This document shows positions 34,607 through 48,082 of a stretch of DNA of 64,000 nucleotides, piece by piece. Origin of the DNA: Purshia tridentata (taxonomy: Eukaryota > Streptophyta > Magnoliopsida > Rosales > Rosaceae); NCBI GenBank assembly GCA_003254885.1, contig QANT01000142.1, forward strand, positions 43,764-107,763. The letters are read 5' to 3'. Every line of letters starts with the position of its first letter. Within the stretch, counting starts at the first letter, position 1. Both the position numbers and the translations under genes were made by a program. The notes below the pieces were generated by a model. The model did no database searches. It saw nothing but the letters and a program-made list of their open reading frames with translations, and was not told the DNA's origin.

Positions 34607-37600
34607 GAGAGTGCCAATATTATCCCTTTAATTTTCTGCTCATTTATTAATTTGGGGAGATATCAATTAACTAAACTTTATGTATTATATATTTTATTTT
34701 GTATTCCTGCATGTATCATGTTTATATCTTTAAGCATTTTTTGTGTGTACTCAGTTCGTACTTTGATATATTACTATTCGTATATATTATACCAATAATT
34801 ACACTTCAAACTAAAAAAAGAAATATACTAATAGTTTAATTGAAGAAATAAAACACCAATACGTTTCTTATATCATATTTATGCTTTGGCCGTATTACCA
34901 TCTCATTTTTTTCTTTAACGGTGAATAAATCTAAAATTTCACCAAGTATTATTTATCTTTGGTCACGAATTTCAGAGAGTATAAACTTCAATTTCCGCTA
35001 TAAAGAGAACGGGTGGGCTTCGTTAAGATTGGCATTGGGGGTTTTACGTTGGGCTGCTTGGGCACACTGATGGGCCTTAAATAACGACTATCTTATACTG
35101 ACATGATAAACATAAACTCAAGTGTGATTGTTCACCTAATTATCTTTTCCCTAAATTAAAAAAAAAAAAAAGCTAATTGGGTACCTTAAACAAGTTTTTT
35201 TTTTTTTGTGAAAACGATAAATAAAGGACCTGAAGAAATCTGATCAATAAAGAAAAATACGGACACAATTAATTAATGAGAGCAACAGCCAACTAGTCAG
35301 TTTAGGGCTAAAACAAGCATGTATATAAAGTAGAAATGAAGTAGCTAGCTTGTTGAAGATTATGAGCACCAAATTTATGTTAGTGGTTGGTTGTTGGTTC
35401 GTTGCAGGCCTAAAAAGAGAAAGATCAATATCTGTTCCTTCAACTATAAGGATCATATTTTGAAAGGGCAACAACCTTGTATAGATACACTTGTATCACT
35501 CCAAAAATTAAGATAAAAAGCAAATTAAGTAAAGCTCCACACTACCAAATTTGTACTATGAGCACATGAATGTTGAGAGAGGGAGAGGATTCGAATTCGG
35601 AATGTGTAGAGGGAGTTTTTGTCCTTGGCCAACGAAATTCACCCCAATTCACAAATTTTGCTTCTATTTAAAGGACATATATATATATATATATATATGC
35701 ATGTGCAACATTAATTAACTAATTTTGCAAGAAAGCATTCGCAGCGTACTGTTGGGTACCTAATCATAGCATATAAATTTTGGCCGGCCCATACATACAT
35801 ACACATGCACCTGATCACTGATGGGCTGATGGCTGATGAGGATGAGCCCAAGTACTCTAGTTTGTAGACTTGTAGTTGAGGTTTACCCAAAAAAAATGTT
35901 GCTTTCTGAAGTTTATGATTAGGTGTTTGGTTATAAATTTTACAAGTGTTTTTTTTTTCAAATTTTTCAAATTTTGGGTTATAAATAGGGCTATTAGCCC
36001 TTTAAACCATTTTATTTAATATCTAAAGTCCATATTTAAAATTTTACACGGCATAAGATAACAATAATCCATGAGTTTCTAATATATTATTTACAAGTTC
36101 TGTTAGTTAATATTGATTTTAGATTTCTCTCTTCCACAAATCACTAAAGTCTAGGGAATTATTAAATTTCTAGAATGATGGTTGTTTATATTTTAATACA
36201 GAAAGTCATAGATATGTAAGTTTTTTTTTGTTTTTTTATATTAGAGATATGTGTGTTTTTAAATAGAAGAAATGAATTGCAAAAAGATTAATGCATGAAA
36301 AAGAAATATGTGAATTTTAATAGAAGAAATATAAATTTGTAGAGAATTTCTGTAATTATCTGTTAAAAATAACAGTTTTTAGAGAGTAAAAATAAGCAAG
36401 TAAAGGGTGGTTTTACTTCATAGTGGCTTTGTCTCGTAGTTACTTTAGTTGATAGCAATACGAAAGTGGCGTTAAAGAGTGGGGTAAAATGTAAATATGT
36501 ATTGTGGCAGCGGTTAAAACTTAAAAACTTAAAAACTTAAACCTCGGCGATCGATATCAGTTCTGTTTATAGGTAGCTAAGGTATATTTGTCTCTGCGCA
36601 CGTTAGGCCAAACTTCGAAGACCAATTGGATCACTTTCTGGAAATTACTCAGTCCGGCTGAAGTAATTTTCTGTCACACTTTATTTTCTTTATCTGATTA
36701 TATATTTGTTTACTTTTCTCTTTCCCTTTTTTACCTTTTGGGTAACTTTTTTTTTCTTTCTTATATGCATTTTTATTATTACGCAGAGACATGTAGCTTT
36801 TCAGACCCTGACATTACCCACTGAACTAGTAACTCTCTCAGTCTCTCTCTCTCATATGTACAAGTCAAAAATGAAAGTTCCATGAAGGTAGAATAAACAG
36901 ACAAATCTTCTCTCTATGCTTATGCATGCGAGGAAATGATGGATAAATAGGCATGAATATGATAGCTAGCATTAATTTTTGTATTCTAACTTGTCCAATT
37001 TAAAAACATTAATTAATACTTTATTTTATTTATTTTTGTACTTTTTGGTTTTCATTGTCACAGTACAGAATAAAAATAGAAATATAGAATGGATGATGCC
37101 AACTTTGGTTCTTTTCTTAGAATACCAACAAAACTAAACCAGACAAAGACCGCAGGTATCAGACTATCAGTGCAATAACAGAAGGTTTTTGCCCCTACCC
37201 ATCATGAAATTATTGAACCAAATCATTTACTTTCTTAAATATTTTCAGATATTTCTAGCAAACAACAAAAATAATTTCAATCTCTCTGGATTCTACTGTA
37301 CATTGCTTTGAATAAGTCGGAAATAGCAAGTACTTCGTTAAGGAAAATTGCTTTTTGCATTGCAAAACAACCTATACCTAATTATAGCTCCCAAGCGTTA
37401 TATTTTAAACAGGTAAGTTCATTAATGTATACATATTTTAATTATAAAATGGGCTTTAATTAGAACATTTTCGACCGACTCTTCAAATGAGTTTGAATGT
37501 TCTATTTGTTCTACTAAATAAGAAAAATTTACTCTAACAAACTCTTTAAATGAACTTTTTAAAATAGGGAACCCCCAAATTTAACGGTCAAAGTTAAAAA

Positions 37601-37839
37601 GTGAATTAGACTTTTCAAATAATTTATTATTAAAATTTTATTTAAAAAATAAAAAAAATATTAAAGTCTATTAAATTTGTTTAAATTTGAAAAGTATATT
37701 AAAATGAATAATGTTAACTTTTCAAATTGCCATATAAGTTAACAAAGTGGGCTTTAAAAGTAAAATTTAAAGAGAGTCTTGGAGGGACTAAGATTCTTTA
37801 CCTATTTATTTCTCTCTACTCTTTCTTTAATGATCAAGA
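34607..37839. other. AT-rich spacer after the PHD gene
   Basis: Starts with the 3' region of the PHD gene. It contains a (TA)n run at about 35678-35698, an ACTTAAAA direct repeat near 36520 and much low-complexity sequence. No gene is supported. Confidence 0.5.
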
Positions 37840-38058
37840 TTAAAACATCAATAATGTTATTCTTACCACATTTTTATACCATGTTTATTGTATCATCTTA
37901 TGTGTCATTATTGTACTAGTAGAGTATTTCTTTATTTTTAGGGTTTTTATTTTTATTTTTTTAGTGTCCAATGTATGAATGCTATGTAGATTGTCACATA
38001 AGATGCTATAAAATTATGTTATAAAAATGCGATAAATGTAGCATTGTTGTTAAAACAT
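37840..38058. mobile_element. Mutator-type MITE (201 bp) with a 9-bp target duplication
   Basis: TTAAAACAT occurs exactly at 37840-37848 and 38050-38058. The sequence between them (37849-38049) has terminal inverted repeats of about 60 bases. Left CAATAATGTTATTCTTACCA matches the reverse complement of the right end, CAACAATGCTACATTTATCG, and both continue through CATTTTTATA and GCATCTTATGTG-like blocks. A 9-bp duplication with long terminal repeats is the mark of the Mutator superfamily. No coding capacity. Confidence 0.85.
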
Positions 38059-38462
38059 AGTAAAGAGATGGTAGTCAAATAAGTAGGGAATTTTTATCCT
38101 GGAGGGACCTGCTCTTAGATATTAAAATGGATTGAAGATAGAAATTTTATTTTAGTATTATTAAAAATTTACACTAGTAATCACAACACTTTTGAGGATA
38201 TATATTGATTTATTTATATTTGAATTGAGTAATTCATAAATGGGAGGAAGGAAATATATGAGGAACATGATCACCGATGTCAAAAAAATCTAAAATACTC
38301 AATCATGCAAAAGGACAGTATACTCTTTTATAATTTTTCTTTATTTCTTTTTGTTTGGTCTAAAAAAAAAATCTTTGTTTTGTAGTACTTTAAATAAGAA
38401 AAGGATGTATATATTTATAATTTTCGTAAGTCGTGGACTATTAGGTAATTTACTCTAAATTA

Positions 38463-39729
38463 GGCATATTCGCGCCATTGACCCTTGAAAATAATTCGAT
38501 TTTTAAATTACTCCCTGAAACTTCATTCTTTCTACTTTATTCCCAACTTTACAAAATGTTTCAAGACATTATATACCGTCAAGTCCGTCTCTGAAGAGTC
38601 AAAAAAGCCTAGGTGGCGCTTCCGTGAAAGAGGCAATTAGGTCTTTTACTAGATGCAAAGCTAAATCACATGATGACAAATCGGTTCCACGTGAGCATTA
38701 ATTGGGATCCTTATCTCTCTATTTTCACCTCTCTCACCCCCGGTCGACTCGATCACCAACCCGGCTACATCATCACCACAACCCAAAAATCAAGTATTAT
38801 CTCTCTCTCCAAGCCTTCTAATTTCTCAACTTCTCTCAAAAACACCAAATATAAGACCCTTAAATTCAACCCCAATTTAACACCCCCATCTTCCTTCATT
38901 TAATTCAATCAGAAACCACAAATTCAAACTGCAAGTCTGCAACCCAACTCGGCCCACCAAATTCAATAGAACCCACTTCACAATTTTCCCTCCAAACCAA
39001 CCCCAGAACATCGAAATCAATCCTTTTCGCTCCCTCGGCCATTAATTGTTGATGGGCACAGTCACATATCTCTGCAACGATGCTTTGAAACCCGCCTCGA
39101 CCGGTCACTTGCTCGACGTCGAGACTGTCAATGGGTGCCACGAGCTTAAGATCAGTGGGGTACTCGCTTGCCAAGGGCATGTGAATCAGAAAGTACATTG
39201 CGTTCGATACGTATGTGGTCGGAGGGCCGACACGTGAGATATATTTCTACCCAAAGTGCTGAGACGGAAAGAGGAGCCGCCGGTGGTGGGGCCGGCGGCA
39301 GGGTTTGGGGTAGAGAGAAGAGAGAGAGAGAGAGAGATAGCTATGGTGGGAGGAGTCGCCGGAGCCGGAGGTATTGTGACTGGTCGGTGGGGAGAGTGGT
39401 GGTTAAGTGTGGTTACGCGTGGGGGATTTGGGTTTTTTTTGTGTTTGTTTGGTTTTTTAGTTTTTTTTTTTTTTGTTTAGTTTAAAAATAACTTTTTATT
39501 ACTATTTTTAGTTCACGTGAGATCTTACATAATTAAAAAAAAGTTTCACTCATGCAGTCATGCCATATAGGCACCACGTCAACTCTTTTTAATTTCAAAA
39601 GAGACGGAGTTGAAGGCACCAGGTCTTTTGCAACAACTGTGTGAAGTTTGAGAGTAAACTGAGAATAATAAAGATTGGAGGACCAATTAAAAATAAAAGT
39701 TATTTCAAGGGAAATTGGCACAAATAACC
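38463..39729. mobile_element. Candidate Pack-MULE with long diverged terminal repeats and GC-rich interior
   Basis: The left 170 bases and the reverse complement of the right 170 bases align: GGCATATTCGCGCCATTGAC against GGTTATTTGTGCCAATTTCC, then CCCTTGAAA and TCAAGTCCGTCTCT against TCAACTCCGTCTCT, then AGGTGGCGC against ACGTGGTGC. Flanking 9-mers (38454-38462 and 39730-39738) agree at 6 of 9 positions, as for an old 9-bp duplication. The interior (about 38700-39420) is much more GC-rich than its surroundings and includes a CT tract and an ORF of 97 codons on the minus strand (39198-38905). This is the layout of a MULE carrying captured gene fragments. No transposase is seen. Confidence 0.6.
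38905..39198 (-). pseudogene. Captured gene fragment candidate, 97-codon ORF
   Basis: An ORF inside the Pack-MULE candidate: MYFLIHMPLASEYPTDLKLV, then a stretch containing DSLDVEQVTGRGGFQSIVAE and ICDCAHQQLMAEGAKRIDFD. I do not recognise the source gene. Codon composition looks more gene-like than the flanks. On this strand a CT-rich, 5'UTR-like stretch precedes it (about 39350-39310). It could be a shadow of another frame. Confidence 0.3.
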
Positions 39730-39738
39730 TTCAATTTA

Positions 39739-41730
39739 AAGGTGAGAGTGAGACATTATTGTTTGGTTTGGAATGAATTAGAGATGTTCCAAGTCTAGGA
39801 AACTTCAAATCTTGTTTCTTGGTATGTATATAGAAACTCAACGTGTTACGCTAAAAGAGCTTGGTTGTTGGCTGAGATCGAGCCTGAGAAAATTATAGTA
39901 AAATTCATTTCCTCGTAAAGAAAATGATTATTCTGATTAATTTATGCTTATGCATTACGAAGAGTCGTGGAAGTTGTCTTCTATATGTTAATCAATGAAT
40001 ATGAATCTCATAAAGTAAAGGTAAAGGCTTAAACGTACGTAGAGATGTTAAAAGTTAAAACATAGATATATAAATTATATAATTAGTTAATTAATTAATT
40101 AAATGGACTTTGTGGGCTAAGTCAACAAATTTTTTAAAAGCATATTAAATGGGTTACCACGTTGGATAAAGTAAAGGTAAGGGATTAGTTTTAAGAAAAG
40201 GTGATTAGATTTGGAATCCACAACACTTGGGAGGGATGATTGCTTTTTGTGGTGCAGCATGTGCTAGGAATCCTTCTCCCATCATCCTCCCACTCTTTCC
40301 AACTCAACATGTTTAAGCAGCATCTTCTCCTTTTCCTAATTAATATTCACACATTCTTAATTACTAATTGTCTACTACGTACTCATTAAACTTGTTTATC
40401 AACTTTTTGTAACTCTATCGAAAATGAGATCAAAAAGATAATTAAAATTAGTCAAAATATTTGGCTAAAGAGCATATATTATCTTTAGTGAGAAAGAAAT
40501 TTTTCTAAGAGAATATGCTGAAAGAGAGGGCTTTCATGGAGGAAAACCCCACCTCGCTCAGTTTTTTTTTTTTAAATGATATTAATTTGTTCAACCTAAA
40601 AGAAGAATAATACAAAAGTAATTATTACTATATATATTTATTGGATTTGTTTTGGTGAATAATTAGTATCTGGTATGGTGAGGATCTCCATCTAATAACG
40701 GTTGGTGATATTTAAGAAGATCGACTGTGGAAGTGCTGAAGAGTTTTCATAATGATAGACTAGATGCAATGCAGCAAGAGTAAATGTTCATTACTGAAGC
40801 TGAGTACATCTGGTTAGTCTTGTTTCCTTTTTATCTAATTCATCACTACGTACAACACTAAATTCATCATAATTAGAGCCATTTTCAGATGAGATAATAA
40901 CTTTTATATGCCAATATTTATGGAACGGACTGAGATTTTGTGCTGGAGGTTGGTGATGAAGTCAGGGGCTGTGATGGTGGATGTAGTACATGTTCCAGTG
41001 AAATAAGTATATAAATTAATTAATCAATTACACTTACAAAATTACGTACACAGAGTCACAGACTATTATAAATTCCAGGCCAAATGGCCATCTATTAATC
41101 ACAAGAGTAATAATATATAATAATAAGCTTGCAGTTTTCCCGGAAAGAGACATTCAACTTTTGCCATTTTTATTCGGCCAAATCAACGTCTTAAGTAATC
41201 CGGATCAACAATGTTATAGAGTTTGGATGATGTGTTTATAATTGCCATTTTTTGTATTTTTTTTTTAGGATTTGGTTGGTATTTTATAAACAATGTTTTG
41301 GAATTGTATTGGGAGATTTTATTGATTAATGAATATTGAGAGTTTTCTCAAACCCTTCTATCAAAAAGGTTATAGAGCCCCTATTTTTGGTATTCTCAAT
41401 TCAAAGAATAATAAGCATAAGATTTGTGTGTAATATTTGTTGTGATTCATCATCTACGATGCGTCAAATTTTGTTTGGTTCAACGATATAACATTATATA
41501 ATCTTGTCAAAGTGTTACTTTGATCATTGATATGTTGATTTTTCACTAAACATGTGATTACAATCATGCGATTACAATTCAAACTCAATATAAAATATAA
41601 ATATTTAGCAAGAATTCACTACCCTTATTTGAGTGTCATTTCTTAGAGCTAGTGACGTAAAAAGGGGGACATAAATACCCCAATAAATTGGCACTTTACT
41701 GGACATAAGAGATAGTTATTGAAACATTAA
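39739..41730. other. AT-rich spacer between transposons
   Basis: Two kilobases of low-complexity AT-rich DNA with no ORF above background, no recognised element and no gene. Confidence 0.5.
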
Positions 41731-42022
41731 AGGCCTGTTTGGCAGGGCTTTTAGAATTGCCAAAAGTGCTTTCAGATTAGTAAAAGTGTTTTTGATATCG
41801 TGTGGTAAAAATATATATAAGTTTTTTTGGATTATAAAAGCGCTTTTAAAAGGGTTTTTAAGAGGCACCAGACATGTGTATTCATCAAAAAACACTTCAG
41901 ATGCTTTTGCATGAATTATTTAGAATTTTTATAAAAATTTGTATGTACTTCTTTACAGAATCGCTTCTAACAAAATCGTTACTAATTAAAAACGCTTTTA
42001 AAAAACAGTGCCAAATAGACTC
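41731..42022. mobile_element. Tourist-like (PIF/Harbinger) MITE, copy 2
   Basis: A 292-bp element with ends AGGCCTGTTTGGCA and GCCAAATAGACTC, inverted repeats of one another. Flanks are TAA on the left and TTA on the right, consistent with a TWA target. The interior is colinear with the copy at 61327-61582 (GCCAAAAGTGCTTTCAGATT, ATTATAAAAGCGCTT, TTTTTATAAAAATTTGTATG). No coding capacity. Confidence 0.8.
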
Positions 42023-42858
42023 TTATTAATTTACACCAAGGAGCGGCAAATACTTTAGTTTTGAACTTATAAGATGAAAATCAAAGTTGTAGAAATGATT
42101 ACAGCCCCCTTGAAAATGACCAATCGTGCTAGCTTTTACCTTTTGAAAAGCTGCTTCAAGAAACATGTTAATCTGGATTAGGTCGCCATCATCATTCATG
42201 AAATTACCTTCTGGTTTTATTGAGACTGAGAGAGGGAGAGAGAAAAGGTCATGTGAGGGGGGATATGAGGTCACGTGCAAGGAAGGTGTCTGGCCTGCAT
42301 TTATTCATGCAAATTACAGTGTGACGAATAATGACTGTTTGTTGTTTTCTTATGGGAAGGATGTTTTTTTGTTTCTGTCTAATTCTGTGTGTGTGGGGCT
42401 CATTGTTTTAAGCCACAGTGTGATTGGGTCAGCCAGCCCAACCTCCTCTCCTCTTCTCTATCAGACAGAGACTATCACACACACAACACACAACGCACAC
42501 TGATCCAGAATCATCTCTCTTTCTATCATATCTTTCCTGTAGAAAGAGCTTTATAAACAAGACTTGCCACAACCTTACCTGCTCAAGGTGGGGGGTCAAT
42601 GAAACAAAGCAAGAAAAAGCTCATGGAGAAAAAAGAGGAAAAAAGAAAAGGAAAAGCTACCCTTAAAGCTTAAAGAAAGGCGATTGCAGAAAGCAAGACC
42701 CTTTAATTTTCTTCACTCTTTTTCTTTCTCTATTTTCTCCCCTCTGAGAGAGTAAAGCTGAAACCCACTGTTCCAACTTCACCCACTGTACGTATGTAGG
42801 GATTGATCGTGTTACTTCCCCCAACATATAGTCTTCGATCACAAAATTAAATTCACCC
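42023..42858 (+). promoter_or_regulatory. SGR5/IDD promoter and leader
   Basis: Holds a GA-rich stretch at about 42224-42245, CA-rich sequence near 42476-42500 and a CT-rich leader at about 42700-42750. Several short upstream ATGs exist, so the leader may carry uORFs. No separate gene is seen. Confidence 0.45.
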
Positions 42859-44899
42859 ATGTTGGACAACAACACTGCTTCTTCTGCTGCTCCATCTTCT
42901 TCCTCTGATGCCTTTGCTTCCTTAGAAAATGGAGGCACAAACAAAAGAAAAAGAAGACCAGCAGGAACTCCAGGTATTTGATAATATAATTAATCTTAAT
43001 TAATTAAATTAAGGAGTTAAATAGTTAATGTTTGGATATATGGGTGATTTGTATGGGTAGATCCGGATGCAGAAGTTGTGTCTCTGTCTCCAAAAACGTT
43101 ACTGGAATCAGACCGATACGTGTGCGAGATCTGCAACCAAGGATTTCAGCGAGACCAGAACCTCCAAATGCACAGGCGGAGGCACAAAGTGCCATGGAAA
43201 TTGCTCAAGAGAGAAACGCAAGATCATGAGGTGAAGAAGAGGGTGTTTGTGTGCCCGGAGCCGAGCTGTCTTCACCATGACCCCTGCCACGCTCTCGGCG
43301 ATCTTGTTGGGATTAAGAAGCACTTCCGAAGAAAACACAGTAATCACAAACAGTGGGTCTGTGACAAATGCTCCAAGGGATATGCGGTTCAATCCGACTA
43401 CAAAGCCCATCTCAAAACCTGTGGTACCAGAGGACATTCTTGTGATTGTGGTCGTGTCTTTTCCAGGTTAATATAATTATTTTTCCCCAAAAAATTAGGT
43501 TTTGTATTGTCAATCCATCATATATGCTAAGCTCTCTTTCCATCCTATAATCCATCAAACCCTAAAACTCCATCCTATAAGCTTTCTTTCCGATCTATAT
43601 ATCTTCAAATTTATTTAATTTTCACCTTCTTCTTTCTTTTTTCCTTTTTTTTTTTTCCTGGGTACAATTAATCTTCTTGTTGGGTTTCTCATCATGCTTC
43701 TCATGTATTCAAAATATACGAATAATTTGCTGCAGTAGATGACCTCATCCTCATGCTTGTCTTCGTATTTGTGATCTAGGCCACCCAATGGAAGTTCAAG
43801 GCCTTTACAGAACCACGTACTACTGGTCCCAAAAAGAGTTTCCATAAGCCTAAAATAAAGTTCACTACTTACCTTATATATGTATATATGACACTAAAAC
43901 CACAATATTTTAGTTAAACAAACAAATATATATAATTAAACCTAATCTCATATATAATATATCTATTCTTTTCTACAAAGATCCCCTATAAATTTTATAT
44001 TGCTTCGTTTGCTTGTTGTTAAGAAGCTAGTTTACATGAATTAAGAAAATGCCATACGTTTTGTTTGTAATAATGAATGATTCTAATTGTTTGTCGTTAA
44101 TTTCAGAGTGGAGAGTTTTATTGAGCACCAAGACAGTTGCAGTGTCCGACATGTGGTCCGGCCAGAATTACCGGCCGGACTGCAACCGGCCTGCTCATCG
44201 CGAACGGCGTCCAGCACGAGCCCCTCCAGCGACGCCAATATGAGCATTCATGCAAAGTCGGCAGCAGCAGCTTCATTGCCTGGAATACCAGTACTGCAAA
44301 GGCCAACTGAAGATGATGGGACTCCTTCCACTTCCAACCACCAACAACATATGCTAGAACTTCAGCTCCTTCCTTCCTCGGACACCCACACTTCCTCACC
44401 AAATTTAGACGAAAACTACGCAACCCATTTGAAGCTTTCCATTGGCGGCTCATCTAATTCATGTGATCAAAACCCCATTCCCATTCATTTATCAGGTGAT
44501 CAAAAGAAAAGTAATAGTAATAGTAATATTGCTGCAATGGATGTGGCAAGGTTGAAAGACTTTGCTAGCGAGGAGTTAAGAGTGGCCATGACCGAAAAGG
44601 CTTATGCGGAAGACGCAAGACGAGAAGCAAAACGCCAAATAGAGATAGCTGAGCTTGAGTTCGCAAACGCCAAGAGGATTAGGCAACAAGCGCAGGCCGA
44701 ACTGGAAAAGGCTCACTTGCTGAAAGAGCAAGCCACCAGGAAAATCAACTCCACCCTTTTTCAAATCACTTGTCAAGCTTGCAAGCAACACTACTTCCAT
44801 ACTTCTACTGCCGCCGCCGCCGGAGTGGGACTGGGACCCCCAGATGAGACCTCCCTCGCCATCAGTTACATGTCCTCCGCTACAACAGAAGGAGAATAA
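42859..44899 (+). CDS. SGR5: INDETERMINATE DOMAIN C2H2 transcription factor, SGR5/IDD14-15 type
   Basis: Nuclear factor of the IDD14/15/16 clade, which controls shoot gravitropism, auxin flow and starch metabolism. Exons 42859-42973, 43061-43466 and 44107-44899 give 437 residues. After the basic NKRKRRPAGTP leader, the ID domain has four fingers: 60-80 (CEIC...H...H), 103-131 (CPEPSC...H...H), 139-159 (CDKC...H...C) and 166-185 (CDCGRVFSR...H...C). The intron splits finger 4 at FSR. LELQL at 257-261 is an LxLxL EAR repressor motif. A charged coiled coil (about 317-395) starts VARLKDFASEELRVAMTEKA and is typical of this clade. Arabidopsis IDD14 makes a dominant-negative splice form by retaining an intron. 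Here intron 2 (43467-44106) meets an in-frame stop within a few bases (FSRLI then stop), so retention would give a form lacking most of finger 4, the EAR motif and the coiled coil. Confidence 0.94.
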
Positions 44900-47800
44900 G
44901 CACAGATATATATCAACATGCGCCGCTGTTTATTAAGTGCATGTTTTGTTGGTTTGTTTTTGTTTTTGTTTTTTTTCTTCTCACATGCAATGCTTATTTA
45001 AACAGACCTCATAATCTTCTTTTTCTTTCTTTCTTTTTTTCTCTTCACTTTACTCTTTTCAGTTAATTATTGCTGTATGAGGGTAGGATCTTTATTTCTG
45101 ACCATTGTTGGCACTTGGCATGGCCATGGGGTACTATTTTGTAATTGGGGTCCTTGTATTTAATATTTAATATATCTTCGATTCTTCATTAATTGGTTAC
45201 AATTTACAAATAGAAAATGAAGAAAAAAGAAAAGAAAAGTGACGTACTTGCTGGGTTTGCTTTACATTCAATGGTGCAATACTGCAATGCCTGAAATACT
45301 CTTTACGTCCCTAGCCTAATGCAACTGTTGTTAGAACATCACATCACCCAAAAAAGACAAAAAGATAATAAAAAAAACTCCTCTAGCTTCTTAGAACCTT
45401 AATTAATTACCTCACATTTAATTGTCGTTCGTTCTTAGCTAGACTAAGCATACATCCTGCCAAAAAGAAGAAAAAGACTAAGTATGCATGATAAGATGGC
45501 AGCTTGTTTAAGCAAGTATACCGGCCATTAATGAAATTAATTAATGAAGGGAGACTTGGATTACATATATGTGTAGTGATGTTGGAGACTTTGTGCAATT
45601 TAATTATATATATTAATTTGTTGTAGATTTTTGGGACCATATATATATTTTGCTAAAAGATGGGAAAGCGCCTTTTGAAGATGGTGACCTACAAATTACA
45701 ACACAAATATAGTAGAAGGGAAATTTGAATGGGAGAAGCTAGGAAAGAGAGAGTAGTACTAGTGCATGTGGGGAGAGAAAGATGGGAGGTCGTTTTCAAT
45801 GCATTTGTAATCCTTTTAAATGCTTTAAATTAAAACCAACCATGTTTTTCAGTGCCACTGTTGGAATTGTTACTCTCAGGCACTCGTCCCTCTCAACATA
45901 ATTAAACAATGCACGACTCAGTCTCTCACTCACTCATGTATTATATTACAGTACAGTCTAGGCTGGAGAGAGAGAGATAGAGAGAGTCGAGTCTTTCTCT
46001 CTCACTTACACTCACACATATTGATCACTTTTTCAGCAGAATCAGGAGGGAGGGTGGTGCAGTGTGAGCATAGGAGCAGTAACTAGGCTAGCTTTTCATG
46101 ATCAGTAATTGATTTATAGCTAGCTACACTGGTAGGGGGCCAATACATAATTTGATAACATGGACTATGGAATGGACCTTTGAAGATATATGATAGAGTT
46201 GAAGAGAGGGAAGACCCACCCAATTTAATATTCAAGAAATCAAGAAAACTGCGTGTGCTTTGCTGTTTTGTTTTTAAAACTTGAAAATTTTCAAAACAAA
46301 GCAAAGGCGAGCTCAAACCACCAAATAATATAATTTCTATTTCTCTTCTTTTTGCTTTTGTTTCTGTGTTGGGTTGGTAGGGACCACGTGCACCTCTTAC
46401 TCTTTCCCACCTTTTAATGCTGCTTCCTTTTTTTGTTTAGTGGATTGCCTACGGATGCAATGTTGCATTGCTGCCTTGCTGCCTTGCTGGTTTCGTACAT
46501 CTTATCTTTACCACACCGACCACCACTACCATGCCTTCTTTTTAAATTACCTCTTGCGTGTTACTGCCACACCTTCCTTTTTCCAACTTCCTTTTACCCT
46601 TTTTATCCTTTTACCCGTAGCAATAATTAAGAATGGATGATTTTATTTCATTTGTTTTTTTATGTCTCACATATATTCACATTCATTAACAATATGTGGT
46701 GTCTGTAGTTGGAAGACCACCATATCTTGTTTGAAGCTGAAGAGAGCGAGGGTGACACACATCTTAGAAATGAAGACAAAACCTTTTTCCAACATTTAGC
46801 GGAGCTGAGTGGTAGTGGATATATATGGAACTTTCCAATTTCCATTTCACCTTACAGTGAGTCAGTCAGACTCAATCAGACACTCAGCTATATGTTATTA
46901 ATTTTGATTATGCAAATGTCACTGTTCCTTTTTACCACCCAAAAACTAAAACTTTACTAATACTAATAGAGAACCAAAAAGCTATTTTTACATAAATGTA
47001 TATTCGTTCGTCCACCTACAAAAGTAAAAAAGTTAGGGACAAAGGTGTATCCGGAGGGCTTTGTCTCCATTTCTTAATGAACCTTCTTTCGATCATATTT
47101 GCATACAAAATATCTTTTCCTGTTTTCCACATGCCCAAGCCTTGCAAGGTTCAATTGGGGAGGGTGAGATGTAAAAGCAACACCCTACTTTGGCAAGCCA
47201 CATAGCTACAGCTTATAAGCCATATATATATATATAGCTACCAAAAATAACATGCATTTTCTTATCGATCGATCATTGGTACCAAAAATATAATGAGATT
47301 ATAGATGACAACTGAACACCTTTGTCTGTGTAAACCACTAATTTTTTTGCAGTGTTGACCATATATTTATAGATCCTGCCCTATATAAATATATATTGGT
47401 GATGAGAGCAGTAATTAATATCAGTAATCAATTGGGTTGTAGGCAAGGACTGATTCATTTATGTAGATGGGGGTACGTCTAGTACGTGGCCTAGATCTAT
47501 TATCTATCCCTAAGCTATTCCCTGCAGGCCACCAATTATACTGTTATCAATAATCATCCTTCCTTGTACATGCACTATTTCTATATAGTATATTCTCAAT
47601 AAATCTTCATCTACTACTATTATCTACAGCGTTGGTGTCATATCTTCTGTCCTTCTCCCCCCAAACCCAAGTTGGGCTAGATTCCAAACAATTTAGCCCC
47701 AACCTAAGATTCAAAATTCTAGCTCTCTACTTCAGCCCTTCTAGGCCCAAGTTTTAGAAAGAACGACTCAAATTAAGCCCAATCGATGTTTGATCTTGGG

Positions 47801-48082
47801 GTGGGCTTAGGTCGGTTTGTGGATTATTGGGGTTCCATATGAATGAAAAGTGGTTCAAAATTTAACATAAATTAAAAAAGTATGTGGAAGTAAGTCATTC
47901 GAATTAGCTCAATGTATAGTAAGATCGAGCGGGCGGAATACTATACATTGTTCAGGGTACGTAGATGGCATAAAGATGAGAGGGAAACTTTATTAAATTG
48001 GTTTGGAGATTCATAAAGATGGCTAAGGAGCCATGCATTTACCTACGTACATACATACACGTGTACGTACAAGTAGAATCAA
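44900..48082. other. Convergent spacer between the IDD gene and CASPL4D copy 1
   Basis: Includes the 3'UTRs of both neighbours, a CT/GA run near 45966-46005, a G-box (CACGTG) at about 46384-46389, and from about 47610 a segment repeated downstream of CASPL copy 2. No gene is supported. Confidence 0.5.

Noticed and set aside
39168-39485. 105-codon plus-strand ORF rich in Gly and Arg
   Set aside because: Composition comes from GA and GC-rich repeats in the Pack-MULE candidate; no domain is visible.
46374-46640. 88-codon ORF with hydrophobic and Cys-rich stretches
   Set aside because: Pyrimidine-rich DNA gives hydrophobic readings; there is no splice context, homology or coding bias.
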